A DNA stretch of 31,449 nt, from assembly GCA_039933315.1 (NCBI GenBank), contig JBDTOI010000029.1, positions 1 through 31,449 on the forward strand, in the 5' to 3' direction. The position numbers and the translations under genes were made by a program. Positions 14,137 to 21,871 of this stretch are shown here, in pieces. This DNA comes from DASXRU01 sp039933315 (GTDB taxonomy: Bacteria; Acidobacteriota; Blastocatellia; Pyrinomonadales; Pyrinomonadaceae). Each line of letters begins with the position of its first letter. Positions within the stretch are counted from its first letter, which is position 1. The notes beneath the pieces were generated by a model. That model was not told where the DNA came from and made no database searches. It was given only the letters and a program-made list of their open reading frames with translations.

Positions 14137-15087
14137 TTACAACGCTCGGCGCCAACGGGCGGCGAGTAATGTATTGCGCAGTAGCATCGCTATCGTTAAA
14201 GGTCCCACGCCACCGGGCACTGGAGTAATCCAGCCGGCCACCACGCTGGCCTCGGCTGGGTGAACGTCACCGACCAATGTGTAGCCTCGCTTTTCGAGTG
14301 CTGCAACGCGATCTTCTGCGTCGGCTCCGAATAATTCGCGGGCCGCTTGCGGATCGGTAATGCGGTTAATACCGACATCTACTACGGTCGCACCTCGCTT
14401 AATGTGCTCGCCCTTGATGAAGCCAGGTCGGCCCATCGCGGCGATCAAAATGTCTGCCTGTCGGGTCACTTCAGCCAGATCGCGGGTGCGGGAATGACAG
14501 ATGGTAACGGTGGCGTCGCGTTGCAGTAATAGTTGGGCCACCGGACGACCGACAATCTGGCTGCGTCCTACCACGCACGCTGACGCGCCTTTGATGGCAA
14601 TATCGTTGCGATCCAGCAACTCGATAATCCCGGCGGGTGTGCAGGGCACGAATCGCGGGCGCCCCATGGCCAATAGGCCGACGTTGACAGGATGAAATCC
14701 ATCGACATCCTTCGAGGGATCGACTGCCTCAATGATGGCGGCTTCTTCGATTCCCTTTGGCAGAGGCAATTGCACAAGTATGCCATCGACGTCTTCACGC
14801 GCATTCAGACTTTCAATCAAAGCGATAAGCTGCGCAGTGGTAGTCTCCGCCGGCAGGGCCTCGTGCTCCGATCGCAACTGCATTTCAGCGAAAGCCCGAA
14901 CTTTGTTTCGCACATAGACGGCGGACGCCGGATCGTCCCCCACGCGCACAGCCACCAGGCACGGTTTCACGCCATGCTCCTGCCACAGGCGCGCGGCCTC
15001 TTCCGCCACCTCGCGTTTGATCTGATCTGCCACTCTCTTTCCATCCAGGAGGACAGCTCGCGAAGTTTGTGGTGGTGCAGTGCTCAT
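14137..15087 (-). CDS. folD: Bifunctional methylene-THF dehydrogenase / methenyl-THF cyclohydrolase
   Basis: A 316-residue FolD that interconverts 5,10-methylene-, methenyl- and 10-formyl-tetrahydrofolate in one-carbon metabolism. The catalytic motif SAVYVRNK puts Tyr58 and Lys62 in place. DGILVQLPLP, KDVDGFHPVN, GRSQIVGRPVAQLL (dinucleotide-binding part) and PVPGGVGPLT are all intact. The start is the ATG before STAPPQTSRAVLLDGK; an in-frame upstream start would add 25 unrelated residues. The upstream sequence has only a weak purine run (GATCAAAG). It is divergent from the lytic transglycosylase gene, with a repeat element in the shared control region. Confidence 0.95.
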   Translation of the reverse strand: MSTAPPQTSRAVLLDGKRVADQIKREVAEEAARLWQEHGVKPCLVAVRVGDDPASAVYVRNKVRAFAEMQLRSEHEALPAETTTAQLIALIESLNAREDVDGILVQLPLPKGIEEAAIIEAVDPSKDVDGFHPVNVGLLAMGRPRFVPCTPAGIIELLDRNDIAIKGASACVVGRSQIVGRPVAQLLLQRDATVTICHSRTRDLAEVTRQADILIAAMGRPGFIKGEHIKRGATVVDVGINRITDPQAARELFGADAEDRVAALEKRGYTLVGDVHPAEASVVAGWITPVPGGVGPLTIAMLLRNTLLAARWRRAL

Positions 15088-15165
15088 CTTTGATCGGTGT
15101 TGGATAATTATTTGCTGAATACAGGCTGCGAAGTTTGTACACAAATAAACCAGCGGGGGCAAGCC

Positions 15166-15278
15166 AGTCAGAAGTCAGAACCTCCTGCGGTAGCGGGCTG
15201 GCCCTCTTCATCCGAACGGCAAACGGTACCGGGCCGCGAGTGCCCGCCCGCTACCGCAGGCGGTTCTGACCTCTGATT
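15166..15278. repeat. Composite inverted repeat in the folD/transglycosylase divergent region
   Basis: The left arm begins with two heptamers (GTCAGAA twice), followed by CCTCCTGCGGTAGCGGGC. The right arm carries GCCCGCTACCGCAGGCGG followed by TTCTGACCTCTGATT. Arms are about 36 bp and nearly complementary. The element combines the heptamer class at its ends with a GC-rich palindrome inside. Repeat-free stretches of about 78 bp (folD side) and 37 bp (transglycosylase side) are left for promoters. Confidence 0.88.
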
Positions 15279-15315
15279 TTGCTATTTGCGTGGGATTGCT
15301 GTTAATTTTCCAGAC

Positions 15316-17826
15316 ATGAAGTTAATGGGCCGGGTAAGTGGAGGCGCTGTCGCCTGCGCGCTTGTGCTGACAAGTTTTAGTGCCCTGCAGGCACAGTCCC
15401 TGCAAGATCATAAGGAGCGAATTGCCGCTGCGATTGAGCGTAACGATGATCGTGGCGCTGTCACTGAGCTGCGGTCTCTGCAAAAAACTGATCGCGCCGT
15501 TTTTGCCCTCAATAATTACGACTATTTGTTGGCCCGGCTTTCCCAACGTGGGGGAGACCGCGCAAGCGCAACTCAAAGTTACCAGTCGGTCGTCTTGAGA
15601 AGGAGTGCGCTCAACCAGTACGCGCTTTGGCACCTGGCTGAGATCGCGCGCGCCTCCGGCAACCTGACGCTGGAGCGGCAACAACTGCGCCAGCTAATCG
15701 CCAGCGCGCCCTCCAGCCTCTATCGCAGCGCCGCCGAAATCCGTCTCGGCCAGAGCTTCTTCGAAAGTGCCGACTATCCGGCCACCATCGCTGCACTGCG
15801 ACGAATCAGCGACACTAAGGCGAGTCCGACTGCCCGCGCTGCCTTAAGTCTGATCGGTCAGGCGTATCTTCGTTCCAAACAGAACCAGGCGGCGCGCGAT
15901 ACGTTCTACCGCTTGATAACTGAGGCCACCGATCCATCCCGGCCGGATGATTATTCGCTGGCGGCCGCGCGCGCGCTCGATGAACTGGATTGCTCGTCGG
16001 AGTTGAAACTCGCCGAGCCGGAACATCTTCGCCGCGCCAACATCTATCAGTTCAATCGCGACTTTTCTGGCGCCCGCCGGCACTACCAGGCGATCGTTGA
16101 GGCGTACCCGGCAAGCAAATCCGTCCCGGACTCGCTTTATCAGATTGGTCGCGGGCTATTTCAGGAAGCGAAGTACGATGAAGCGATAGCAGCGTTCCAA
16201 CAAGTGATGACTAAGTCTGCCGGCAGCGGCAGCGCTCGCGACGCACTCGGGATGCTGGCGGGAGCGCAAAACCGCCTCAAGCGGACAGACGATGCGATCG
16301 CTTCATACAAACAGCTGATCGATCGCTATCCCGATGCTCCGAATCCGGAGCGGCCTTATCTCAACATCATCGACGCCCTGCATGAAGCGGGCCGGCACGC
16401 GGAAGCGCTGGCCTGGGTGCGCCAGATGCGGGAACGTTTTCCCGGACAACTGGCTGCTACGCTGGCTCTGTTCTCGCAAGCCAGAATTCATCTGGCCCAG
16501 GGTGCGTGGGCTGATGTCCTGGCTGACGTCGCTGTGCTGCAGAAAGAACGCGACCTGGGCGGGGCGTTGACGTCCGGCAGCACCAACGCGGCCGAACTTG
16601 CGTTTCTGCGTGCCTACGGCTTGGAACAGTCAGGTCGAATTGGCGAAGCTGTAGAGGCCTACGTGGCTATTCCCGACGGGCGCAGCGAGTACTACGGCGG
16701 TCAGGCCACTTTGCGATTGCGCGCGCTCGCCCGCCTGCCAGAACAACAGAGTCTAATGGCCAGCACGCTTCAGTCAGATAAAGACTCGGTTCGGCGAGCT
16801 TTTGAGGCTGGTGACTACGAGCAAGCTCGCGCGGGCGCGCAAGCCGGATTGCGCCTCACTGAAGACACAGAGGCGACTCGCGAACTGCTCGACATTGCGC
16901 GCCGGGCTTATGCGAACTTGCCGGCATACAACTCCTTCCCTGCCCTCAGTCTGGTTCCTATTGGTCGTCAGGAGATGGTTACCGGCGCGACGGACATCCC
17001 AATCACAAACGAGAATGAAGTTTCTCATCAAAAGCTGGCAGATGAGCTGCTGTTCCTCGGCCTCTACGACGAAGGCGCCCCGGAACTTGCGGCCGCGCGG
17101 CTGGAGAAAGCGGGAGCCAGCAATGCTGCTAACGACCCAACCGGATCTCAGACAAAAACCGCCCCGCCCAACACAAGCGGTTCCGCCGCGCCGGCGTCAT
17201 CCCTGAATATGCAATACACGCTGGCGGTCAGCTTCATGCGCGGTGGAAACGCAAATCAGGCGCTCCGCTTCGCCACGCCCTTGTGGAGAAATGTTCCGCG
17301 CGATTACCTGCTGCAACTGGCCCCACGCCAACTGGCTGAGCTGCTCTATCCGGCGCCTCATATCCCGGCACTGCTGGCCAATGCGCCATCGCGCGGCGTC
17401 GATCCGCGTTTCCTCCTGGCAATAGCGCGACAGGAATCCGCCTTTCTTCCTGAAGCCAAGTCGGCTTCTGCGGCCCGGGGGATGATGCAGTTTATTTCGG
17501 CCACTGCCGCTGACATTGCCCGGCAACTGGGAAAACCGTCCTTTCGCGACGAAGAACTTTACGACCCGGCCGTCTCCATACTCTTTGGCGCTCAGTACAT
17601 CAGCAACCTGTTCAAGAGGTTTCCCGGCATGCCGCAGGCAGTCGCGGCCTCTTATAACGGTGGCGACGATAACGTGGCCCGCTGGATTGCGCGCGCCCGA
17701 TCCAACGATCCCGATCGTTATGTGCCGGAGATCGCGTTCGCCCAATCGAAGGATTACGTTTATCGAGTCATGGCCAACTACCGGGCTTACCAAACCCTGT
17801 ATTCTGATCAACTTCTTGCACGGTAA
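15316..17826 (+). CDS. Periplasmic soluble lytic murein transglycosylase with TPR repeats
   Basis: An 836-residue exported protein. A signal peptide (residues 1-26, ending ALQA) is followed by a long helical array of TPR-like repeats. SLYQIGRGLFQEAKYDEAIAAF and DALGMLAGAQNRLKRTDDAI are typical units. A C-terminal SLT domain starts at about 700. Glu707 in IARQESAF is the expected catalytic acid, and GMMQFISATA, ELYDPAVSILFGAQYI and AVAASYNGGDDNVARW are the family's conserved blocks. Such enzymes cleave peptidoglycan to 1,6-anhydromuropeptides. The ATG is preferred over an in-frame TTG 30 nt earlier, because it starts a clean signal peptide. The SCO-family gene follows after 15 bp, so both are probably one transcript. 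Confidence 0.92.
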   Translation: MKLMGRVSGGAVACALVLTSFSALQAQSLQDHKERIAAAIERNDDRGAVTELRSLQKTDRAVFALNNYDYLLARLSQRGGDRASATQSYQSVVLRRSALNQYALWHLAEIARASGNLTLERQQLRQLIASAPSSLYRSAAEIRLGQSFFESADYPATIAALRRISDTKASPTARAALSLIGQAYLRSKQNQAARDTFYRLITEATDPSRPDDYSLAAARALDELDCSSELKLAEPEHLRRANIYQFNRDFSGARRHYQAIVEAYPASKSVPDSLYQIGRGLFQEAKYDEAIAAFQQVMTKSAGSGSARDALGMLAGAQNRLKRTDDAIASYKQLIDRYPDAPNPERPYLNIIDALHEAGRHAEALAWVRQMRERFPGQLAATLALFSQARIHLAQGAWADVLADVAVLQKERDLGGALTSGSTNAAELAFLRAYGLEQSGRIGEAVEAYVAIPDGRSEYYGGQATLRLRALARLPEQQSLMASTLQSDKDSVRRAFEAGDYEQARAGAQAGLRLTEDTEATRELLDIARRAYANLPAYNSFPALSLVPIGRQEMVTGATDIPITNENEVSHQKLADELLFLGLYDEGAPELAAARLEKAGASNAANDPTGSQTKTAPPNTSGSAAPASSLNMQYTLAVSFMRGGNANQALRFATPLWRNVPRDYLLQLAPRQLAELLYPAPHIPALLANAPSRGVDPRFLLAIARQESAFLPEAKSASAARGMMQFISATAADIARQLGKPSFRDEELYDPAVSILFGAQYISNLFKRFPGMPQAVAASYNGGDDNVARWIARARSNDPDRYVPEIAFAQSKDYVYRVMANYRAYQTLYSDQLLAR

Positions 17827-17841
17827 AGTCTCCTTGATCCA

Positions 17842-18765
17842 ATGAAACGACTCCAAAAGCTTGAACTATTCGCTCCGGCTGTTTGCCTGCTGGCGTTGCT
17901 GCCGGCTTTCACGGGAGCATGTCGCAAACAAACTTCGCCAGGCCAGCGTTATGAGATCCGCGGGCGGATCGTTTCCGTGGACAAAACCAATCACACAGCC
18001 ACCATCTCTCACGAAGACATCAAGGATTTCATGCCGGCCATGACCATGGACTTTCGGATCAAAGACGATTGGGCCCTGGCTGAACTGGCGCCCGGCGATC
18101 GACTGGCCGGCGTGCTGGTGGTCGACGGCCTCTCCCACCAGATAGAAGAACCAGTCATCACCAAGGCGCCAGTCGTTGATCCAAATGCCAAACCGGAGTC
18201 GCGTTCCGAGCCGGGCCCGGGGGCCGAGGTGCCGGAATTCGCTCTCGTTAATCAAGACGGCAAGAAAATCCATCTGGGCCAATATCGAGGGCGGACTTTG
18301 TTAATAACGTTCATCTACACGCGCTGCCCCCAGCCCGACCAATGCGCGTTGATGAGCAGTAACTTCCACGAAATCGACCAGGAATTGCGACGGCAGCCGG
18401 AACTTTATAAGCAAACCCACTTGTTAAGTGTCACCGTAGATCCGGAATATGATACCTCGAAAGTGCTGCGCAGTTATGGCGCCGCGCATACCGAACGCTA
18501 TCAGGATGAGAAATTCGACCACTGGGAGTTCGCGGGCGGAGACCCGGACAAAGTGAAAGCCATGGCGCAGTTTTTCGGCATGAATTATTTCCGCAATGCC
18601 GAGTCAGGTAATGAAGAGGTCATTCATTCGCTGCGCACTGTGGTTATTGATCCGGAGGGCAAGCTCTACAAACTCTATCGCGGGAATGACTGGAAGCCGA
18701 AGGACGTCCTGGACGATCTTAAGTCAATGATGCCCTCACCAAAGCACCAGACCCTGGGACGCTGA
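17842..18765 (+). CDS. CusF-like copper-binding domain fused to a SCO1/SenC thioredoxin-fold domain
   Basis: A 307-residue protein with a hydrophobic N-terminus (8-26) and a weak lipobox before Cys27, so it is probably membrane-anchored in the periplasm. Residues about 36-110 resemble CusF-like domains: YEIRGRIVSVDKTNHTATI and the Met-rich DFMPAMTM (62-69). Residues about 128-295 form a SCO1/SenC domain with TFIYTRCPQPDQC (C162, C168; a Cx5C spacing instead of the mitochondrial CxxxC), VTVDPEYDT and His262 in VIHSLRTVVIDPEG. SCO proteins deliver copper to, or reduce, the CuA site of cytochrome oxidase. No oxidase gene is in the window. Its neighbour is a cell-wall hydrolase 15 bp upstream, a link I cannot explain. 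Confidence 0.9.
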   Translation: MKRLQKLELFAPAVCLLALLPAFTGACRKQTSPGQRYEIRGRIVSVDKTNHTATISHEDIKDFMPAMTMDFRIKDDWALAELAPGDRLAGVLVVDGLSHQIEEPVITKAPVVDPNAKPESRSEPGPGAEVPEFALVNQDGKKIHLGQYRGRTLLITFIYTRCPQPDQCALMSSNFHEIDQELRRQPELYKQTHLLSVTVDPEYDTSKVLRSYGAAHTERYQDEKFDHWEFAGGDPDKVKAMAQFFGMNYFRNAESGNEEVIHSLRTVVIDPEGKLYKLYRGNDWKPKDVLDDLKSMMPSPKHQTLGR

Positions 18766-18885
18766 TTTTTGCTAACCGGCTAAGCTGACAGGTGGTTCGA
18801 CTTCGTCGTCTCAAAGCGGCGAAATTGTTGTATAGTCTGCCTCCTGTAGTTCGTCCAAAAAATACCAATCAAGAGGGGGATCGAA

Positions 18886-19257
18886 ATGGCAACTAAGAAG
18901 AAGAGCTCTGGCGCAAAGAAGAAGTCCGGAGCTAAGAAGAGGGCGGGAGCCAGGAAGAGTTCTGCCGCCAGGAAGCGGACTGGCGCCAAAAAGAGTTCCG
19001 GCACAAAGAAGCGTTCCGGCACGAAGAAGAGTGCCAAATCATCGAAGAAATCGACGACTCGCACCGCCAAGAAGATCGTTAAGGCCGCGAAAAAGCCGCG
19101 CCCGATCGTGAAGAAAGCCAAGAAGGTCGGAAAAGAGATTCTTGCGGGAGCAGCGATGGGCGCGGCCATCGGGGCTGTGAAAGGCGCTCTCGAAGCCGGC
19201 AGCAACGCCGGCATCATTCCTCAGGACAAAGAAGAAGACGGAGCCACAAAGGGCTAG
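18886..19257 (+). CDS. Histone H1-like lysine/alanine/serine-rich protein with hexapeptide repeats
   Basis: A 123-residue, strongly basic protein. Residues 6-59 are nine consecutive hexapeptides: KSSGAK, KKSGAK, KRAGAR, KSSAAR, KRTGAK, KSSGTK, KRSGTK, KSAKSS, KKSTTR. A second basic segment (TAKKIVKAAKKPRPIVKKAK) follows, then a small-residue hydrophobic stretch (LAGAAMGAAIGAVKGAL) like a glycine-zipper helix, and an acidic tail. The basic part resembles bacterial H1-like DNA-compacting proteins; the hydrophobic helix is not part of that family and could mediate oligomerisation or membrane contact (inference). It has a strong SD, AGAGGGGG, and a TATAGT at 18831-18836 that may be a -10 box. The reverse frame is open too, only because the repeats lack stops on either strand. 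Confidence 0.85.
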   Translation: MATKKKSSGAKKKSGAKKRAGARKSSAARKRTGAKKSSGTKKRSGTKKSAKSSKKSTTRTAKKIVKAAKKPRPIVKKAKKVGKEILAGAAMGAAIGAVKGALEAGSNAGIIPQDKEEDGATKG

Positions 19258-19279
19258 CGCCAAGCGGTTTTGTAATATC

Positions 19280-19396
19280 AGGAGCGGGGGCAAGCTCGCC
19301 TTCCGGACTGCAAGTCCTCTCCGTTGACTCTGATCTTTAGATTCGGACTCAAGCGGACTTACTTGCAGTTAGGAAGGCGGGCTTGCCCCCTGCTCT
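19280..19396. repeat. Long inverted repeat between convergent genes, terminator-like
   Basis: The left arm AGGAGCGGGGGCAAGCTCGC (continuing CTTCCGGACTGCAAGT) is mirrored by ACTTGCAGTTAGGAAGGCGG (continuing GCTTGCCCCCTGCTCT). Arms are about 36 bp. The right arm runs into TTTTTT on the plus strand. Its position between the H1-like gene and the convergent coiled-coil gene suits a bidirectional terminator. Confidence 0.9.
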
Positions 19397-19442
19397 TTTT
19401 TGGCAGACTTGGTATGCGAAGGAACCGGGTCGCAGATAAATC

Positions 19443-19781
19443 CTATCGCGCCTCCAACTTCATGAGACGCTTGTCGAAAGCCCTGTAGTTAGTGCGAACA
19501 TCGTAAAGGTCACTGAGCACGGTATCGAATTTCAAATCCAGGTGCTTTATCGCAAGTTGGACCGCTTCCCAAATCGGACGGGTTTCGCTGAGCCGCGAGT
19601 CAGCTTTCTCTTCGAGTGTAGTAAGGCGCTCTTCAAATTTCTGTTGACGTGCATCCAGTCTGGCAATATCCGCCCGAACCGCTGCAACTTCTCCACGGAC
19701 CGCTGCAAACTCGGCAAGCACACGTGCCTCGAAGGAGCGTTCTTCCGGGAGTTCTGGGGTAGGATCTTCGCTCAAAGTCAT
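19443..19781 (-). CDS. Small coiled-coil protein of unknown function
   Basis: A 112-residue protein. A Pro/Glu-rich N-terminus (SEDPTPELPEERSFEARV) is followed by heptad-patterned helices (FAAVRGEVAAVRADIARLDA, then QQKFEERLTTLEEKADSRL) and a C-terminal helix ending in FDKRLMKLEAR. No catalytic motif, membrane segment or signal peptide is visible. Charge pattern and codon use look coding. It lies 188 bp after etfA and is the last minus-strand gene of this block. AAGAGG stands only 2-3 nt before the ATG, close for an SD. I do not recognise a named family. Confidence 0.65.
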   Translation of the reverse strand: MTLSEDPTPELPEERSFEARVLAEFAAVRGEVAAVRADIARLDARQQKFEERLTTLEEKADSRLSETRPIWEAVQLAIKHLDLKFDTVLSDLYDVRTNYRAFDKRLMKLEAR

Positions 19782-19969
19782 CGCCTCTTATGGACATAGT
19801 AAGCGCCCCTACGAAAATGCTCAAGGGTCAGGGCTCACAACCATGGGCGAGCGTCTTAGCTGAATTTCTTGTAACGCAAAATGAGAGTTTGCCGAGGCGG
19901 GATACACAGGCTGGAGGGCTGGGAGGGGGATGGTCACTAGGCTCGCTTTTGGACTACATAGCGCGCCAA

Positions 19970-20950
19970 CTAACCCTTGAGCTTCCTGATCTCTTCAGTC
20001 AACACCGGCACTGCTTCAAACAAATCCCCCACAATGCCGTAATCCGCAATATCGAATATCGGAGCTTCGGGGTCTTTGTTGATGGCCACGATGGTGCCGG
20101 AGTTCTTCATGCCCACGAGGTGCTGGATGGCGCCGGAAATACCCAGCGCGACATAGAGGCGGGGCGCGACCGTCTGGCCCGACGATCCAATTTGCCGGTC
20201 AATCGGCAGCCACTCCGCATCGCAGATTGGTCGCGACGCAGCCAGGTCGCCGCCCAGCACTTCCGCGAGTTTCTCCGCCAGGGCGATGTTGTCTTTGCTC
20301 TTGATGCCCCGGCCGATAGCCACGATGACATTGGCTTTACTCAGGTCAACCGCTTGCTTCACTTCCTGGAACGGCGCCTCAGGCTTCATGCGCACTTCGC
20401 CGACGGTCACTGCCATAGTCTCAACCGGCGCGCCGCTTCCCTTTACCGCCTGATCACCGCGATAGGCGCCCGATTGAAACGTGACAAAGACCGGGGCCCC
20501 GCCGTCAGAGACAACGTCAGCATCCAACTTGCCGAGAAAAATACGGCGCGTAAAAACAACCTTGCCGCCTTGGTTGTTCATGCGGATGCAGTCACTGATC
20601 ATTGCCTTGCCGAACCGGGCGGCGAGTTTGGGAGCGAAGTCGCGCACCAGGTACGTGTGGGCCATGATCACGTATAGCGGATCGACATTCTTCACCACCT
20701 GCTCCATGGCCGAGGCATAAGCATCGGGCGTGTACTCAGCCAACTCCGTCTGATCGAGGCTAATAACCTTACTCAGTTCGTAACCGGCAATACCAGCAGC
20801 GAGCGCAGGCGTTCCCGACGCCAGGACGACCGCCATCGCCGGTTGCCCCAGGTCGGTAGCCAGATTTTGCGCCGCCGTAATGGCTTCGAGCGAAGTCTTG
20901 TTCAGCACGCCCGCTTTGTGTTCGATGAAAATCAGAATGCCGCTGCTCAT
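19970..20950 (-). CDS. etfA: Electron transfer flavoprotein alpha subunit
   Basis: A 326-residue FAD-binding subunit. The C-terminal FAD domain is complete: ASRPICDAEWLPIDRQIGSS, GQTVAPRLYVALGISGAIQH and INKDPEAPIFDIADYGIVGD match the ETF-alpha signature. The N-terminal domain (about 1-190) has the usual alpha/beta fold pattern. ETF accepts electrons from acyl-CoA dehydrogenases and passes them to the quinone pool. It follows etfB by 46 bp. A long open frame on the opposite strand is a shadow of this gene. Confidence 0.96.
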   Translation of the reverse strand: MSSGILIFIEHKAGVLNKTSLEAITAAQNLATDLGQPAMAVVLASGTPALAAGIAGYELSKVISLDQTELAEYTPDAYASAMEQVVKNVDPLYVIMAHTYLVRDFAPKLAARFGKAMISDCIRMNNQGGKVVFTRRIFLGKLDADVVSDGGAPVFVTFQSGAYRGDQAVKGSGAPVETMAVTVGEVRMKPEAPFQEVKQAVDLSKANVIVAIGRGIKSKDNIALAEKLAEVLGGDLAASRPICDAEWLPIDRQIGSSGQTVAPRLYVALGISGAIQHLVGMKNSGTIVAINKDPEAPIFDIADYGIVGDLFEAVPVLTEEIRKLKG

Positions 20951-20997
20951 AATGTCGACTATGGTAAACGCTTGCCGTGGTGAATTGGGCGCCCTTC

Positions 20998-21771
20998 CTA
21001 AATCACGCGCGCCTCATTGCGAAGTTTCTCCGCCAGCTCTACCGCGCCCTTTTTCGCATCGCCGCCGCCGAGGAACTGTGTCTGTTTTGACTTCTGCGGC
21101 AGGTAAATCTTTTCAATGCGCTGGTGTGACGGTTGATTTAAGATCTCGGCGGCAGCTGAGACTTCCTTAATCTCTTTCTTCTTGGCAGCCATAATGCCCT
21201 TCAAGGTGGCATAACGGATCTGGCTGATCCCCGACTGGATAGTAAGCAGCGCGGGCCTGGCCATCGTGTACCACTGGTACCAGCCACTCTCGAGTTCCCT
21301 CTTTACACGTAACTGCTGCCCCGTGGCATCGACCTCGATAACAATGGTGGCGTGCGGAAAGCCCAAAAGCTCGGCCATGATGACGCCTGTCTGTCCATAA
21401 CCGTGATCGTCCGACTGTAGTCCGGTCATCACCAGATCGGGCTGCTCGTTCTTAACGGCTTCTACCAGCACACTGGCGGCGGCATAAGGAGACAGCTGGG
21501 CCAGGTTATCACCGAGAACATGAATGGCGCGGTCGGCGCCCCGGGCCAGCGCATCCTTGATCACACTCTTGGCGCGAGCCGGGCCCATCGAACAGACCAC
21601 CACCTCGCCACCTACCTTTTCCTTGATGCGGAGGGCTTCTTCCAGGGCATAGCCATCCGATTCATTCACTTCAAACGACAGATCGCCCTCTTCGATCCAG
21701 GTGCCTTCTTTGTTAATGCGCAGGATGGCGTCCTTGTTCCCCACCTGCTTCATCATGACGATAATCTTCAT
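20998..21771 (-). CDS. etfB: Electron transfer flavoprotein beta subunit
   Basis: A 257-residue ETF beta subunit. It begins MKIIVMMKQV and shows NESDGYALEEALRIKE, the AMP-site region DLVMTGLQSDDHGYGQTG and the signature stretch RPALLTIQSGISQIRYATLK followed by GIMAAKKKEIKEV. It pairs with EtfA encoded just downstream. It lies 100 bp after fabF in the same orientation, and that gap is filled by heptamer repeats that end 6 nt before its ATG. No Shine-Dalgarno precedes the ATG (AACGAACAGT). Fatty-acid synthesis and beta-oxidation electron transfer are thus neighbours, but shared transcription is not shown. Confidence 0.96.
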   Translation of the reverse strand: MKIIVMMKQVGNKDAILRINKEGTWIEEGDLSFEVNESDGYALEEALRIKEKVGGEVVVCSMGPARAKSVIKDALARGADRAIHVLGDNLAQLSPYAAASVLVEAVKNEQPDLVMTGLQSDDHGYGQTGVIMAELLGFPHATIVIEVDATGQQLRVKRELESGWYQWYTMARPALLTIQSGISQIRYATLKGIMAAKKKEIKEVSAAAEILNQPSHQRIEKIYLPQKSKQTQFLGGGDAKKGAVELAEKLRNEARVI

Positions 21772-21777
21772 ACTGTT

Positions 21778-21870
21778 CGTTGTCAGTGGTCAGTTGTCAG
21801 TGGTTAGTTGCAGCACGGGATAGTCCGACAGACCATGCAACTGACAACTAACTACTAACGACTGACGATC
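21778..21870. repeat. Heptamer-phased inverted arrays between fabF and etfB
   Basis: The left array has five 7-bp units (CGTTGTC, AGTGGTC, AGTTGTC, AGTGGTT, AGTTGCA; 21778-21812). The right array has five (TGCAACT, GACAACT, AACTACT, AACGACT, GACGATC; 21836-21870). The arrays are near-complementary across a 23-bp centre. They fill the spacer almost exactly, from the fabF stop to the etfB start. Confidence 0.93.
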
Positions 21871-21871
21871 T

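Noticed and set aside
15166..15278. Large inverted repeats considered as insertion sequences
   Set aside because: The elements are 70-260 bp long, lack any transposase frame and show no clear target duplication.
18781..18830. tRNA-like GGTTCGA sequence
   Set aside because: No acceptor stem or anticodon arm can be built around it.
18780..19217. 145-codon minus-strand frame opposite the H1-like gene, rich in Phe, Leu and Ala
   Set aside because: It is the reverse reading of a Lys/Ala repeat. The plus strand has a strong SD and a regular hexapeptide pattern, the minus frame has neither.
19790..20677. 295-codon plus-strand frame over etfA
   Set aside because: It lies opposite conserved EtfA coding sequence and shows no family motif; the openness follows from codon bias of etfA.
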